A stretch of DNA of 64,000 nucleotides. It comes from Burkholderia lata (GTDB lineage Bacteria; Pseudomonadota; Gammaproteobacteria; Burkholderiales; Burkholderiaceae). The translations under genes were made by a program, and so were the position numbers. The DNA lies in NCBI RefSeq assembly GCF_000012945.1, contig NC_007511.1:3472001-3536000 (forward strand). The letters run 5' to 3'. Shown here piece after piece: positions 27,265 to 37,124 of the stretch. How positions within the stretch are numbered: the first letter of the stretch is position 1; the number at the start of each line of letters is the position of its first letter. Under the pieces are notes generated by a model that was not told the origin of the DNA, ran no database searches, and saw nothing but the letters and a program-made list of their open reading frames with translations.

Positions 27265-29373
27265 TCACGCCGCGTTCATCTTGATCGACAGGTTGCCCAG
27301 GTGGTCGATGACGCCCCGCATCCCGTTCGGGACCACGACCGTCGTCGTCGGCACCTGGATCACGGCCGGCCCCTCCACCACGTGCCCGGCACGCAGCAGC
27401 GTGTAGTCGTAGGCCGGGGTATCGACGAATCCGTCGTGTGCATCGAGGCAAATCGGGCGCCGTTCGATCACGGCATGCTCGACCGGCATGCCGTTCGCGG
27501 CTTCGATCTCCGGGAGTTCCGGCGAGATCGGCAGGATGCCTTCGCCGCGAACCCGGTAGGTCAGGACCTGGATGCCTGCATCGCGGAAGCCGGAACCGGC
27601 GCCGAACAGCTGCGCGTACAGTTCCTCGAACTTGTCGACCGCATCCTGCAGCGATTCGACGGTGATCGGGCCCGACGCCAGCGGCGTCGACACCTCGCCC
27701 ATCTGCATGCCGTAGCGCATGTCGATCTCGCGATAGAGCTTCGTCTCGACGAACTTGATGCCCTGTCGCTCGAGCACGGTGCTGACTTCCTCCTCCAGCC
27801 GCCTGAAATTCTCGGCGACGCGCACCGGATCGATCGGCGCGACCGCGGGATCGGACAGCTCGCGGATCACGTTGACCTTCGATGCCGCCAGCCCGAATGC
27901 GGAGAATGCCGACGCAACCGGACCGAGCGGCACCAGCACTTCGCTCGCGCCGACCGCGAACGTGTACGCCGCGCAGTGAGCCGGCCCCGCGCCGCCGAAC
28001 GCGTAGACGACGAAGTCGCGCGGATCATGCCCGGCTTCCACCGCGATCTTGCGGAGCAGGTCGCCGGTCTGCGCGTTCTGCACCGCGTAAATCGCCGCGG
28101 CCGCTTCCTCGACGCTCAGCCCGAGCGGCTCCGCGATCCGGCGCCGGATCGCATCGCGCGCCAGCTCGATCGACAGCGGGCGCTTGCCGCCAAGCAGCCC
28201 GCGCGACGGCAGGATGCCCAGCACGAGGTTGGCATCGGTGATCGTCGGCTCCATGCCGCCGGCGCCGTAGCATGCCGGCCCCGGCGCAGCCTGCGCGCTC
28301 AGCGGGCCGACCCGCAGATTGCCGCCCGCGTCGATCCACGCGATCGCACCGCCGCCGGACCCGATCGCCTCGACGCGCAGCGTCGGCACGTTGACCGGCG
28401 ACTGGTTGATGATGGTCTGCGCCGCGCGCACCGGCTCGCCGTCGACGATCAGGCCGGCAAGGAACGTCGTGCCGCCCACGTCCGTTGCCATCACGTTGCG
28501 ATGGCCGAGCTGGCCCGCGAGCTGCATCGCGCCGACCACGCCGCCGGTCAGCACCGAGCCGACCGTCGTGATCGCGGTGGCCGGTGCTTCGGCCGCCGTG
28601 ATCGCGCCGCCCGAGCTCTGCATCACGAGCAGCGGCCCGACGAGCCCTTCGCTGCGCAGCCCCGCTTCGAGGTTCGCCAGGTAATCGCGCAGGCCCGGGC
28701 CGATCTGCGTGCTCATGATCGTCGTTGCGTGGCGTGCATACTCGCGGATCCGCGGGCTCACGTCCGACGACAGCGCGACATAGATATCCGGCGCTTCTTC
28801 CCGGATGATGTCGCGCACACGCCGCTCGTGCGACGGATTCCGGAACGACCAGAGCAGCGACACGGCAATCGCCGACACCCCTTGTGCCACGCAGTCACGC
28901 ACCGCTTCGCGCACTTCCGGATCATCGAGCTCGACCAGCACGTTCCCCTCGCGATCCATTCGTTGCGTCACTTCCTTGATCAGGCGCTTGGCGACGAGCG
29001 GCGCGGGCTTGGCATGGCCGAGCACGTTCTGCAGCTCCATCGACGAGCGGCCGAGATAGCGCCCCTCGACGTTCATGATCGCGATCGAATCGCCGTGCCC
29101 GCGCGTCGTGATGAACCCGACGGGCGGCACCTTGCCCATCACGAGTGCATTCAGCGACGACGTCGTGCCGTGTGCGATGTGATCCGTGTGCTGGAGAAAC
29201 TCGGCGCGCGACATCGAGAATTGCTCGGCCAGCAGGCCCAGCACGTTGAAGACACCGGCCGAATAGTCGGGCGGCGTGGAAGGCGTCTTGGCCGACACGA
29301 TGACGCCGCGGTCGTCGACCGCTACACCATCGGTGAAGGTTCCGCCTACATCGACTCCTACTACGAATCCCAT
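27265..29373 (-). CDS. Hydantoinase A/acetophenone-carboxylase-like ATPase subunit
   Basis: The 702-residue protein starts MGFVVGVDVGGTFTDGVAVD, the N-terminal ATP-binding motif of HyuA, and has a second actin-like motif VMATDVGGTTFLAGL plus VYAFGGAGPAHCAAYTF. It pairs with the HyuB gene downstream. The family covers hydantoinases, oxoprolinase and acetone/acetophenone carboxylases; the adjoining ligase, thiolase and dehydrogenase favour a carboxylase. ATG 29373 was chosen because homology starts there, although the frame stays open upstream through the thiolase gene. Confidence 0.86.
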   Translation of the reverse strand: MGFVVGVDVGGTFTDGVAVDDRGVIVSAKTPSTPPDYSAGVFNVLGLLAEQFSMSRAEFLQHTDHIAHGTTSSLNALVMGKVPPVGFITTRGHGDSIAIMNVEGRYLGRSSMELQNVLGHAKPAPLVAKRLIKEVTQRMDREGNVLVELDDPEVREAVRDCVAQGVSAIAVSLLWSFRNPSHERRVRDIIREEAPDIYVALSSDVSPRIREYARHATTIMSTQIGPGLRDYLANLEAGLRSEGLVGPLLVMQSSGGAITAAEAPATAITTVGSVLTGGVVGAMQLAGQLGHRNVMATDVGGTTFLAGLIVDGEPVRAAQTIINQSPVNVPTLRVEAIGSGGGAIAWIDAGGNLRVGPLSAQAAPGPACYGAGGMEPTITDANLVLGILPSRGLLGGKRPLSIELARDAIRRRIAEPLGLSVEEAAAAIYAVQNAQTGDLLRKIAVEAGHDPRDFVVYAFGGAGPAHCAAYTFAVGASEVLVPLGPVASAFSAFGLAASKVNVIRELSDPAVAPIDPVRVAENFRRLEEEVSTVLERQGIKFVETKLYREIDMRYGMQMGEVSTPLASGPITVESLQDAVDKFEELYAQLFGAGSGFRDAGIQVLTYRVRGEGILPISPELPEIEAANGMPVEHAVIERRPICLDAHDGFVDTPAYDYTLLRAGHVVEGPAVIQVPTTTVVVPNGMRGVIDHLGNLSIKMNAA

Positions 29374-29444
29374 TTCACGTCTCCTTTGAATACCTTGTGA
29401 ATCGCGCCGGGGCGGAACGCGATCTGCTTGTTTGCACTGCCGGT

Positions 29445-30629
29445 TCAACCCACCTCGAACAACGCGGCGGCCCCCATTCCGCCACCGACGCACATCGCGA
29501 CCACGACATGCTTCACGCGCCGGCGCCGCCCTTCGAGCAACGCGTGCCCGACCAGCCGCGAACCCGTCATCCCGTACGGATGCCCGATCGCGATCGCCCC
29601 GCCGTTGACGTTGTAGCGCGCCGGATCGATACCGAGCCGGTCCCGGCAATAGAGCACCTGGCACGCGAACGCCTCGTTCAGCTCCCACAGGCCGATATCG
29701 TCGATCGTCAGGCCATGCTGCTTGAGCAGCTTCGGAATCGCGTAGACCGGACCAATGCCCATCTCTTCCGGTGCAGTCCCGGCAACGGCCATTCCTCGGT
29801 AGATGCCCAGCGGGGCGAGCCCGGCACGCTCGGCCGAGCGCGCATCCATCAGCACGCACGCGCTCGCGCCGTCGGACAGCTGGCTCGCGTTGCCTGCCGT
29901 CACCGCGCCGCCGGCCAGCACCGGCTTCAGCGACTGAAGCCCCGGTAACGTCGTGTCCGGACGGTTGCCTTCGTCTTTCGAGAGCGTGATCTCGCGCACG
30001 TCGATCGCACCGGTCTGCTTGTCCGTCACCCGCGTCGAGACCGTGATCGGCACGATCTCGTCGTCGAACAGGCCGTCGCGCTGCGCCGCCGCCGTCCGTT
30101 TCTGCGATGCCAGCGCATACGCATCCTGCTGCTCGCGCGTGATACCGTAGCGCGTCGACACGCACTCCGCGGTCTCGAGCATCGGCATATAGGCGTGCGG
30201 CGCATGGCGCAGCACCTCGGCGTCTTTCTCCGCGTACACCCAGTCGTAGTACCGATCCTGGATCGCGGAGATGTTTTCCTGCCCGCCGGCCACGACGACG
30301 TCCATGCCGTCCACGACGATCTGCTTCGCGCCGGTTGCGATCGCCATCAGGCCCGACGCACACTGGCGATCGATCGACTGCGCGGCGACGGTATGCGGAA
30401 GCCCGGCCGCGAACAACGCGTTGCGCGCGATATTCGACCCTGCGGTGCCCGCCGCCAGTACCGTGCCGACAATGACGTCCTCGATTCGCCCCGGCTCGAC
30501 GCCGGCACGCGCCACCGCATGACGAATCGCGTGCCCCATGAGACTCGGCGACTTCGTTGCGTTGAACGCGCCGCGATAGGCTCGACCGATGGGCGTTCTG
30601 GCCGTCGAGACGATGACTGCTTCTTTCAT
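29445..30629 (-). CDS. Thiolase (acetyl-CoA acyltransferase)
   Basis: The 394-residue protein has all thiolase landmarks: the active-site Cys in [28 protein letters not shown] with catalytic His, and the second Cys in [10 protein letters not shown]. It would split a beta-ketoacyl-CoA into acetyl-CoA and a shortened acyl-CoA. The gene lies between the maleate-isomerase-like gene and HyuA with ~70-bp gaps. In the proposed route it would cleave an aroylacetyl-CoA to an aroyl-CoA. Confidence 0.9.
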   Translation of the reverse strand: MKEAVIVSTARTPIGRAYRGAFNATKSPSLMGHAIRHAVARAGVEPGRIEDVIVGTVLAAGTAGSNIARNALFAAGLPHTVAAQSIDRQCASGLMAIATGAKQIVVDGMDVVVAGGQENISAIQDRYYDWVYAEKDAEVLRHAPHAYMPMLETAECVSTRYGITREQQDAYALASQKRTAAAQRDGLFDDEIVPITVSTRVTDKQTGAIDVREITLSKDEGNRPDTTLPGLQSLKPVLAGGAVTAGNASQLSDGASACVLMDARSAERAGLAPLGIYRGMAVAGTAPEEMGIGPVYAIPKLLKQHGLTIDDIGLWELNEAFACQVLYCRDRLGIDPARYNVNGGAIAIGHPYGMTGSRLVGHALLEGRRRRVKHVVVAMCVGGGMGAAALFEVG

Positions 30630-30701
30630 TGCATCCACTCCTACCAATAGGATTCCGTACTATGCGGCGGGCTATGTCCAGATGATTCGAACGCGATTCG
30701 T

Positions 30702-31463
30702 CTATCGATACGCGCCGCTCAGCAGCGCACCGGCATTCGGCACGACCGGTTCGAGCCCCAGGTGATCGAGCATCCGTCGTGTCGTGCAGATGGCGGTGGA
30801 CGTCACCGGAACGCCGAGGGCATCCTCGACGATCTGGATCGACGGCAGCGACTGCATCTGGACACAGGCGGACAGCACGACGACGTCGGCATTCGCGATG
30901 TTCAGCTTCTTCACGTCGTCGACCAGGCGTGCCGGGTCGCGCAGCCCGACCTCGAGGTTGTCCGGAATCTCGAACGCGAGCGAATCGATCACTTCGATGC
31001 CCTCGTTTTCGACGTACTCGACAACCCGATCGCACAGCGGGCGCATATACGGCGCCAGCAACGAGATCTTCTTCGCGCCCATGATCTTCAGCCCTTCCAC
31101 CAACGCGCCGGCCGACGTCATGACCGGCGAGTGGCAGTGATTCTCGCGGGCCACCGCCGTCAGCTCGCGCTCGACTTCGCGGTGGTAGCCGTTGCCCATC
31201 GCCATGATCGCGACCAGGCAGGCCGTGCTCATCACGTCGACCCGCGCATCGGCCAGTTCCGCCGCGCAGCGCAGCCCTTCGCGGTTCATCGCCTCGAGTT
31301 CCTCGCGCGTCACCTTGTGCATCCGCATCCGGCTGCTGTGAAACGTGAAGCGTTCGTCGGGGCGAATGCTTTCGCGCGCGCGCAGCATCGCGGGAATTTC
31401 GGTTTCCATCGTCGTATTCGAACTCGGGACGATCTGGCCGATTCGATAGGTTCTTGCGGTCAT
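30702..31463 (-). CDS. Maleate isomerase-like (Asp/Glu racemase superfamily)
   Basis: The 253-residue protein opens RIGQIVPSSNTTMETEIPAM, a maleate cis-trans isomerase signature, and has the two expected catalytic cysteines: Cys82 in STACLVAIMAMG and Cys200 in VVLSACVQMQSL. Such enzymes convert maleate to fumarate. The related arylmalonate decarboxylases usually keep only one of these Cys residues, which argues for an isomerase. ATG 31463 overlaps the thioesterase stop by four bases (ATGA). Maleate would be expected from hydrolysis of maleylpyruvate, the gentisate ring-cleavage product. Confidence 0.82.
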   Translation of the reverse strand: MTARTYRIGQIVPSSNTTMETEIPAMLRARESIRPDERFTFHSSRMRMHKVTREELEAMNREGLRCAAELADARVDVMSTACLVAIMAMGNGYHREVERELTAVARENHCHSPVMTSAGALVEGLKIMGAKKISLLAPYMRPLCDRVVEYVENEGIEVIDSLAFEIPDNLEVGLRDPARLVDDVKKLNIANADVVVLSACVQMQSLPSIQIVEDALGVPVTSTAICTTRRMLDHLGLEPVVPNAGALLSGAYR

Positions 31464-31918
31464 GCGGGTTCCTTGGAAGTCAGATACGGTTCGAGCGCCG
31501 CACGCAATGTGGACGGAATCTCGATGCTCTCCCGAACGCCCTCGCGGATGGCAATCGGCGTGAACTTGCCTTCGAACGCGAGGCGCCCGTCCGGGAGAAA
31601 AGCGCGCGCAACCAGGTCGAACGTGCGCGTGCGAATCTCGCCCACTTCGACGCGGATATCGACGACGTCTTCCGGGTAGAGCGACGCGTGAAACGTCAGG
31701 CTCATGTGCTTGCACGGCAGGCCGACCCCGCTCTCGCGCCCTTCCCGCCCGCCGGCTCCGTAGCCGATGCGCCGATAGAAATGCATGACGGCGCCCAGCA
31801 GGTAGTCGGTGAAGCGGCCCGTGAACACGACGCCGGCCGGATCGCAGTCGGACCAGCGCGCGATGCGCCTCACCGTGAACGGCAGGTCGGCCACCACGAT
31901 TTCGGAGCTTTCGTTCAC
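31460..31918 (-). CDS. Acyl-CoA thioesterase, 4-hydroxybenzoyl-CoA thioesterase-like
   Basis: The 152-residue hot-dog-fold protein carries RWSDCDPAGVVFTGRFTDYL, in which Asp of D-x-A/D-P-A-G-V-V-F is the catalytic residue of 4-hydroxybenzoyl-CoA thioesterases. The start is GTG 31918, overlapping the monooxygenase stop in GTGA, so the two are translationally coupled. It probably releases free aromatic acid from the hydroxylated aroyl-CoA made by the preceding enzyme. Confidence 0.84.
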   Translation of the reverse strand: MNESSEIVVADLPFTVRRIARWSDCDPAGVVFTGRFTDYLLGAVMHFYRRIGYGAGGREGRESGVGLPCKHMSLTFHASLYPEDVVDIRVEVGEIRTRTFDLVARAFLPDGRLAFEGKFTPIAIREGVRESIEIPSTLRAALEPYLTSKEPA

Positions 31919-33069
31919 AGGACCCCCGCGCTGCCTGCCAGCCGTTGCACGAGCTCGGGAAACTCGCTGCGCAGGCGCGCATCGTCGATCCGCCCGGTGC
32001 GCGTCATGAACTGGTAGACGAATTCCTCCGGCGTGTAGTTGTCCATCCACGTCGCGACGTCCTCGTACCACATGTACGAACGTTCGGACGCATCGATCAG
32101 CTTGTTCTTCTGCGGCTTGTGATCCTGCTCGAACGCAGCGAGCCCGCGTGCCGCGTCGCCGTCGCATTCGAGCAGCGCCCGTGCCAGCGCGATCGCATCC
32201 GTCATCGCGATGCGCGTGCCCGAGCCGATCGAGAAATGCGCGCTCGCGAGTGCGTCGCCGATCAGCACATGGCGGCCGCTGACCCACTTTTCGTTGCGGA
32301 TGACCGGGAACTGCCGCCACACGGATTTGTTCGAGATCAGCGGCAGGCCGCCGAGCTCGGGCGCGAAAATCTCCTCGAACAGGTGCTGGCGATCGTCGTC
32401 GGTCAATTCGCCCAGGCGGAGACGATGCCACGTTGCGTCGTCGCACTCCGCGACGAACGTGCTCATGTCGTCGCTATACGCGTAGTAGTGCGCAACAAAA
32501 TGGCCACCATTGAAGGCCCGGAAGACCAGTGCAGGCGCCTCGAACACGCGCTTCGTGCCGTACCACGCAAAGTGGTTGCTCAGCGAGCGCTGCGTGGTAC
32601 CGAAGGCATCCGGATACTGCCGGCGCACCACCGAGTTGATGCCGTCCGCGCCCACCACGACATCCGCATCGTCGAGGCCGAACGTCGCGAGATCGAGGGT
32701 CGTCTCGATCCGGCGGCCGAAATGGATGCGAACGCCCGCTTCTTCCGCTTCGCGCTGAAGGACCTGCAGCAGCGCGAGGCGCGGAATGGCGCCGCCCTTC
32801 ACGTTCAGCTTGATCTCGATCGGCTCCTCGCGCTGGACGATGACTTGCCGATCGTTGTAGCGCATCGCGTCGCACAGTGCGTAGTAGGACCGCTCGTCGG
32901 CTTCCTGCAACTGCAGCATGCCGGTATCCGCCAGCACGACACCGAACCCGAACGTGGCGTCGGCGACGTTCTGCTCGATCACATCGACCTGCCAGTCGGG
33001 GGCCGTTCGTTTCAGCAGGAGCCCAAGATAAAGCCCGGACGGGCCGCCCCCTACGATCGCGATCTTCAT
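31915..33069 (-). CDS. FAD-dependent aroyl-CoA monooxygenase (salicylyl-CoA 5-hydroxylase-like)
   Basis: The 384-residue flavoprotein has GGGPSG at 7-12 for the FAD ADP moiety, a middle DG-like motif DVVVGADGINSVVRRQYP and the late GD motif VLIGDALASAHFSIGSGTR. The S-I-G-S-G-T segment and overall pattern are those of salicylyl-CoA 5-hydroxylase and the N-terminal half of anthraniloyl-CoA monooxygenase, which act on CoA thioesters. ATG 33069 overlaps the VOC gene stop (ATGA). An aryl-AMP ligase and thioesterase beside it support a CoA-ester substrate. Confidence 0.85.
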   Translation of the reverse strand: MKIAIVGGGPSGLYLGLLLKRTAPDWQVDVIEQNVADATFGFGVVLADTGMLQLQEADERSYYALCDAMRYNDRQVIVQREEPIEIKLNVKGGAIPRLALLQVLQREAEEAGVRIHFGRRIETTLDLATFGLDDADVVVGADGINSVVRRQYPDAFGTTQRSLSNHFAWYGTKRVFEAPALVFRAFNGGHFVAHYYAYSDDMSTFVAECDDATWHRLRLGELTDDDRQHLFEEIFAPELGGLPLISNKSVWRQFPVIRNEKWVSGRHVLIGDALASAHFSIGSGTRIAMTDAIALARALLECDGDAARGLAAFEQDHKPQKNKLIDASERSYMWYEDVATWMDNYTPEEFVYQFMTRTGRIDDARLRSEFPELVQRLAGSAGVL

Positions 33070-33926
33070 TGCTGTCCCCGCGGCGTGATTTCGAGCGTAT
33101 AGCGGTCGAAGGTCTTGACGTTCCCGTCGAATCCGCCCGTCAGCGACGCGTTCCAGAGTGCCGGCACGAACCCCAGTGCCTTGCGGTCGAACACGATCGC
33201 ATCGGGCGAGCAGATCTTCCAGTAGCCGTGGGTCGGGCCGTCGACGTGGTAGCGCGGGTTGTTCTTGCTCGATTCGACGAGCGGTTCGAACTCGGGCACG
33301 TCGAGCACATAGAGCACCGCTTCCGTGCCGTCGTTCTCGCCGTTCGATTCGCCGATCCCGTGCGCCTTGTCGCGCCAGACCTGGTCGATCGACTTGAATT
33401 CGCCGGTGCCCGCGAGCATCGCGTCCTCGGCCTTCATCGCGGCATCGAGCGTGCGTTTCGCATCGTCCGCGTCGAGCAGGTTCATCGGGCGCTGCTGCAG
33501 CGTGATCTCGAGGTAGTACCCGTTCGGGTCGCTGAAGTAGATCGACTCGATAAGTTCGTGGCGAATCTGGTAGATCAGCGGAATGCCGTGCGCCTCGAGC
33601 CGGTCGCGCCACTCGATCAATTCCTCGTACGTGTCGACCGCCCACGCGGTATGCGTCGCTTCGAAGCGATAGTCGGCGACTGCGCGCGTGTAATCCGGCT
33701 GCTCCGTGTCGATGTAGTAGAAGAACGCGATGGTGCTCCCCTTGCCGCTTTCGAAGAAAAAGTGGAGGAAGTCCGGATGGTTTGCCGGCCCCCAGCCGCG
33801 CGCCGAAATCGCGTGAACGAGCGGCAGCCCGAGCTTGTCGCGGTAGAACTCGACGGTTTCCCGAAGTTTCCAGGTAGGCCGGGCGGTATGGTGCACGCCC
33901 TTCAGAACCGGTTGCGTGGAAGTCAC
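33066..33926 (-). CDS. VOC-family dioxygenase-like protein
   Basis: The 286-residue protein is a vicinal-oxygen-chelate protein. The likely metal triad is His12 or His13 (GVHHTARPTW), His92 (EATHTAWAVD) and Glu140 (NGYYLEIT), the 2-His-1-carboxylate set of extradiol dioxygenases. The C-terminal half has no recognised domain and ends in LWNASLTGGFDGNVKTF. GTG 33926 is preceded by GGAG eight bases upstream. No cupin-type gentisate dioxygenase occurs in the cluster, so this enzyme is the candidate ring-cleaving step. Confidence 0.8.
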   Translation of the reverse strand: MTSTQPVLKGVHHTARPTWKLRETVEFYRDKLGLPLVHAISARGWGPANHPDFLHFFFESGKGSTIAFFYYIDTEQPDYTRAVADYRFEATHTAWAVDTYEELIEWRDRLEAHGIPLIYQIRHELIESIYFSDPNGYYLEITLQQRPMNLLDADDAKRTLDAAMKAEDAMLAGTGEFKSIDQVWRDKAHGIGESNGENDGTEAVLYVLDVPEFEPLVESSKNNPRYHVDGPTHGYWKICSPDAIVFDRKALGFVPALWNASLTGGFDGNVKTFDRYTLEITPRGQQ

Positions 33927-33955
33927 TGTGTTCTCCAGTAATGGGTCAATCAGAT

Positions 33956-35674
33956 TCACGAGCTTTTTTCGGAACCGACGACTTGCCGCGCGACCATGTC
34001 GCGCAGCGACTGACGGCTGAGCTTGCCCGACGCGGTCAACGGGAATGCGTCGACCACCTCGATGCGCTCCGGCCACTTGAATTTCGCGAGGCCGTATTCC
34101 TTCAGGTAGGCGCCAAGCTCCGGAAGCGTGGGCGCGGCATGCCCGTCACGCAGGATCAGCACGGCACACAGGCGTTCGTCGAATACCGGATCGGGATACG
34201 GCACGGCGACGACCTGTGCGATCGACGGGTGTCCGGCCACGGCCATCTCCACTTCTTCGCAGTTGATCTTTTCGCCGCCACGGCTCACGAGATCCTTGAA
34301 GCGGCCGCGGAACACGTAGTAGGTCTTGCCGTCGATGACACGCGCCTCCATCAGGTCGCCCGACCGGTAGTAGCCGTCGCGCGTGAAGGTTTCCTTGTTG
34401 CGCTCCTCGGCGCGGAAATAGCCGTGGATCGTGTAAGGCCCCTTGAACGCGGGTTCGCCGATTTCGCCGGGCCGGACCGGCTCTTCCGTGCCGGGGCCAA
34501 GCAGGCGGATACGGTCCCACGCGCTGACGGGGCGGCCGTTGGTCGTGTCGAGCGCTTCCTGGGAATCGTCCGGGTGCGTGAACATGATCACGCCCTCGGT
34601 GATGCCGAAGATGTGGAAGACGGGCACGCCCAGCAGCGCGCGCAGCTTCGGCGCGCTGTTGGCCGCGATGACGCCGCGCGCGTTCGACAGGTCGATGCGC
34701 CCCGACTGAATCGCCGTCTCGATGCGCGCAATGATCGGCCCGCCGAGCATCAGCCAGGTCGGCCGCGTCGTCTCGATCAACGCGATCAGCGTCTCCGGTG
34801 CCAGATCCGGCGGCACGGTGACCGTGCCGCCCGTCATCAGGAACGGGCCGAAGCAGCAGCCCATGTTCAGGTTGTGCACCATCGGCTGCGGCATGAACAA
34901 CACGTCGCCCGGCTGGAAGCTGAGCCATTCCGCCACCGCACGCATGTTGTACAGATATTCGTTGTTGAAACGCGGGATGATCTTCGGCACGCCCGTCGTG
35001 CCGCCGGAAAGCTGGAACACGGCCACCTGGAACGGATCGAGCCGGACTTCCGCCAGCCGCGCCGCGGCCGCTTCATCGTCGATCGAGTCGATCAGCTGCT
35101 CGAGATGGAGCACGCCGTCACGCGGCTCGCCACGCGCCTGCAGGATCAGTTTCATCGTCGGTGCGCGAGACTGGATGTCCCGTGCAAACGCGATATCGTC
35201 GAATTTCGGATCGTCGCCCTGGACGAAATGAAGCTTCGCTTCAGCCAGGTTCGCGAGATAGCCGATCTCGTGCTCCCGATGCGCCGCCAACGTACAGATC
35301 GGAATCAGGCCTGCCTTCACGCAGGCCAGGAACATCACGACGAGCTGGGCGCTGTTCCCGAGCTGGAACACCACGCGATCGAGCGGTTCGAGGCCTTGCG
35401 CCAGCAGGGCCGCGCCGAGCCGGTTCGACTTCGAGTCGAGTTCGGCATACGTCATGCTCAATGCCGGCCCGACGAGCGCGAGGTTGTCGGGATAGCGTGC
35501 GGCAGTCGCGCGAAACCCGTCCGCGAGTGTTTCGAAGCCGAGCACGCCTTCCGCAACGTAGCGATCAAGATCGGCCTGATCCGGATACACGACGCCCGGA
35601 ATCGGGCTGAGCACGTGCGCCGCACGGGTGGCCGACGAAGTGCCTGTTTCCTGAGGATTACGTACCGAGTCCAT
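33956..35674 (-). CDS. Aryl-AMP/CoA ligase (salicylate/DHB-AMP ligase-like)
   Basis: The 572-residue adenylate-forming enzyme shows the phosphate loop QLSGGTTGVPKIIPRFNN, FGITEGVIMF, YYRSGDLMEA, GRFKDLVSRGGEKINCEEVE and the catalytic Lys in PLTASGKLSRQS. The first motif resembles the DhbE/EntE/salicylate-AMP ligases. It would activate an aryl or aroylacetic acid, probably to a CoA ester since no carrier protein is nearby. ATG 35674 has GGAG nine bases upstream; the ATG five codons earlier lacks a ribosome site. Confidence 0.86.
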   Translation of the reverse strand: MDSVRNPQETGTSSATRAAHVLSPIPGVVYPDQADLDRYVAEGVLGFETLADGFRATAARYPDNLALVGPALSMTYAELDSKSNRLGAALLAQGLEPLDRVVFQLGNSAQLVVMFLACVKAGLIPICTLAAHREHEIGYLANLAEAKLHFVQGDDPKFDDIAFARDIQSRAPTMKLILQARGEPRDGVLHLEQLIDSIDDEAAAARLAEVRLDPFQVAVFQLSGGTTGVPKIIPRFNNEYLYNMRAVAEWLSFQPGDVLFMPQPMVHNLNMGCCFGPFLMTGGTVTVPPDLAPETLIALIETTRPTWLMLGGPIIARIETAIQSGRIDLSNARGVIAANSAPKLRALLGVPVFHIFGITEGVIMFTHPDDSQEALDTTNGRPVSAWDRIRLLGPGTEEPVRPGEIGEPAFKGPYTIHGYFRAEERNKETFTRDGYYRSGDLMEARVIDGKTYYVFRGRFKDLVSRGGEKINCEEVEMAVAGHPSIAQVVAVPYPDPVFDERLCAVLILRDGHAAPTLPELGAYLKEYGLAKFKWPERIEVVDAFPLTASGKLSRQSLRDMVARQVVGSEKSS

Positions 35675-35706
35675 CCTTACCGTCTCCATGATTTTGTAAT
35701 GTCTTG

Positions 35707-36960
35707 TCAGAACTTCGCGTTGAGCCAGGCCTGCAGGTGCTGGCCCGCCAACACCTGCCCCGACACTTCGCCGTCGTCCAGCGGCAATCCGTGGTGATTG
35801 CCACGCACACGGTGACGCGCCTTGTCGGCAGTCGCGAACGACGCGAACATCGCATCGACGTCACCCGGGAACACGCAGTTGTCACCGGTGTATTCGATCA
35901 ACAGGGTCGGCTGCACGATCGACGGCGCGCACTTCGCGAGCGATGCATTCGACGACAGGCCGGACCAGGTCGACAGCCACGATTCCGGCGTGACCAGCCG
36001 GCCGAAGCCGACGCTGCCCAGGTTGGATACCGACGGATCGGCGCCCCACAGCGAGCCGACCAGGCGATCTGACGGTTCGAGCGACGTGTCCCAGCAGCGG
36101 AGATCGGCGTCGGTGCGCCACACCGTCAGGATCGGGCCATGACTCGCGAGTTGCTTGTCGGGTCGCGTGGGAGCCTCTTTCAGTCGCGTGCGCGCCGATT
36201 GCCGGCGCTCGACCAGTTCCCGTGCGCGTTGGTCGAGCCGCGCGACACGCTCGCGTTGCGCACGCCGGTAGCGCTCGATGAATTCGGGCGTATAGCGGGA
36301 GGATTCGGGGGGCCGGCGAAAGCCGTTTGCCGCGCTGAACGGGTCGAGCTCCGCAGCACTCGAGAACGGGTCGCTCTCGTCCGTGACCGACGGATCCAGC
36401 GCATTCATCAGCAACACGCCTTGCCCCGGGTGGGGCGACACGAACGCGATGCCGTCGGCGACCGGCATGACCGCGGTGTCGAGGTCCGTCGGACGCCCCG
36501 CCGGCGTACGGCGGATGCGCTCCTCGGCAGGGCGTTGCGATTGCTGGTTGTAGAACGCGAACAGCCCGGCACCGCCCGAGTTACCAGCCAGCACGATCGT
36601 CTCGAAACCCAGGTCGCGAAGCTGGCGCATGCCCGCCGCGACATCGTGCAGCGCAATCTCGTGCTCCAGGCGCAGATCGCTGCCGATCGAGCGTGGCGCC
36701 TGTACCCAGCAGGCCCATCCGGCATCCAGCGCTTCAGGCACCAGATAGTGGGTCATCACGAATTCACGGGGGTGCATGATGAATACGACCTTCCGTACGG
36801 GCGCTCGGGAAAACAGCACGCCCAGCGTCGCCTGCCCGTCCTGCGTCGTCAACGGAAAAGGCGTCGTGGTATAGGGAACCTGCATCCGCGCAGGCGTCCA
36901 CGACGCCCCCCGCAACCCGGCGGTCACGGCGACTTTTCCGTTCGAACCCTGCTGTTTCAT
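35707..36960 (-). CDS. Alpha/beta hydrolase, first gene of the aromatic operon
   Basis: The 417-residue protein has a nucleophile elbow TIVLAGNSGGAGLFAFYN (G-N-S-G-G), an acid loop LLIEYTGDNCVFPGDVD and a late His in VRGNHHGLPLDDG. A charged insertion (residues ~215-270, ERYRRAQRERVARLDQR) separates the strands. There is no signal peptide. It is the first gene after the TetR operators and 32 bp before the ligase gene. It could release the pathway substrate from an ester or hydrolyse a ring-cleavage product such as maleylpyruvate; the sequence does not decide. Confidence 0.75.
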   Translation of the reverse strand: MKQQGSNGKVAVTAGLRGASWTPARMQVPYTTTPFPLTTQDGQATLGVLFSRAPVRKVVFIMHPREFVMTHYLVPEALDAGWACWVQAPRSIGSDLRLEHEIALHDVAAGMRQLRDLGFETIVLAGNSGGAGLFAFYNQQSQRPAEERIRRTPAGRPTDLDTAVMPVADGIAFVSPHPGQGVLLMNALDPSVTDESDPFSSAAELDPFSAANGFRRPPESSRYTPEFIERYRRAQRERVARLDQRARELVERRQSARTRLKEAPTRPDKQLASHGPILTVWRTDADLRCWDTSLEPSDRLVGSLWGADPSVSNLGSVGFGRLVTPESWLSTWSGLSSNASLAKCAPSIVQPTLLIEYTGDNCVFPGDVDAMFASFATADKARHRVRGNHHGLPLDDGEVSGQVLAGQHLQAWLNAKF

Positions 36961-36998
36961 GGGCGCTCCGTCTTCCTGTTTCGATGATCCGATATTAT

Positions 36999-37083
36999 TT
37001 GAGATAGTCTCAATTTAAGATTAATTGAGACCACCTCAAATGTCCACGAGCTAAGAATAGTGCTAGAGTTGAGACGGTGTCAA
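36999..37083. promoter_or_regulatory. Three TTGAG-n5-CTCAA-type operators
   Basis: Three 15-bp palindromes lie between the divergent operon and TetR gene: TTGAGATAGTCTCAA (36999-37013, perfect arms), TTGAGACCACCTCAA (37025-37039) and TTGAGACGGTGTCAA (37069-37083). Related boxes occur upstream of the FadL-like gene. They are the likely binding sites of the TetR protein at 37125. Confidence 0.8.
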
Positions 37084-37124
37084 TTTAAAGCGTGCAGCCC
37101 GGGCGCTATCGTTTACCCTGCTCT

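Noticed and set aside
24091..29400. A 1769-codon open frame on the plus strand across the SDR, HyuB and HyuA genes
   Set aside because: It is antisense to three well-supported genes; its Arg/His/Asp-rich composition is what complementary reading of high-G+C codons gives, and it has no motif.
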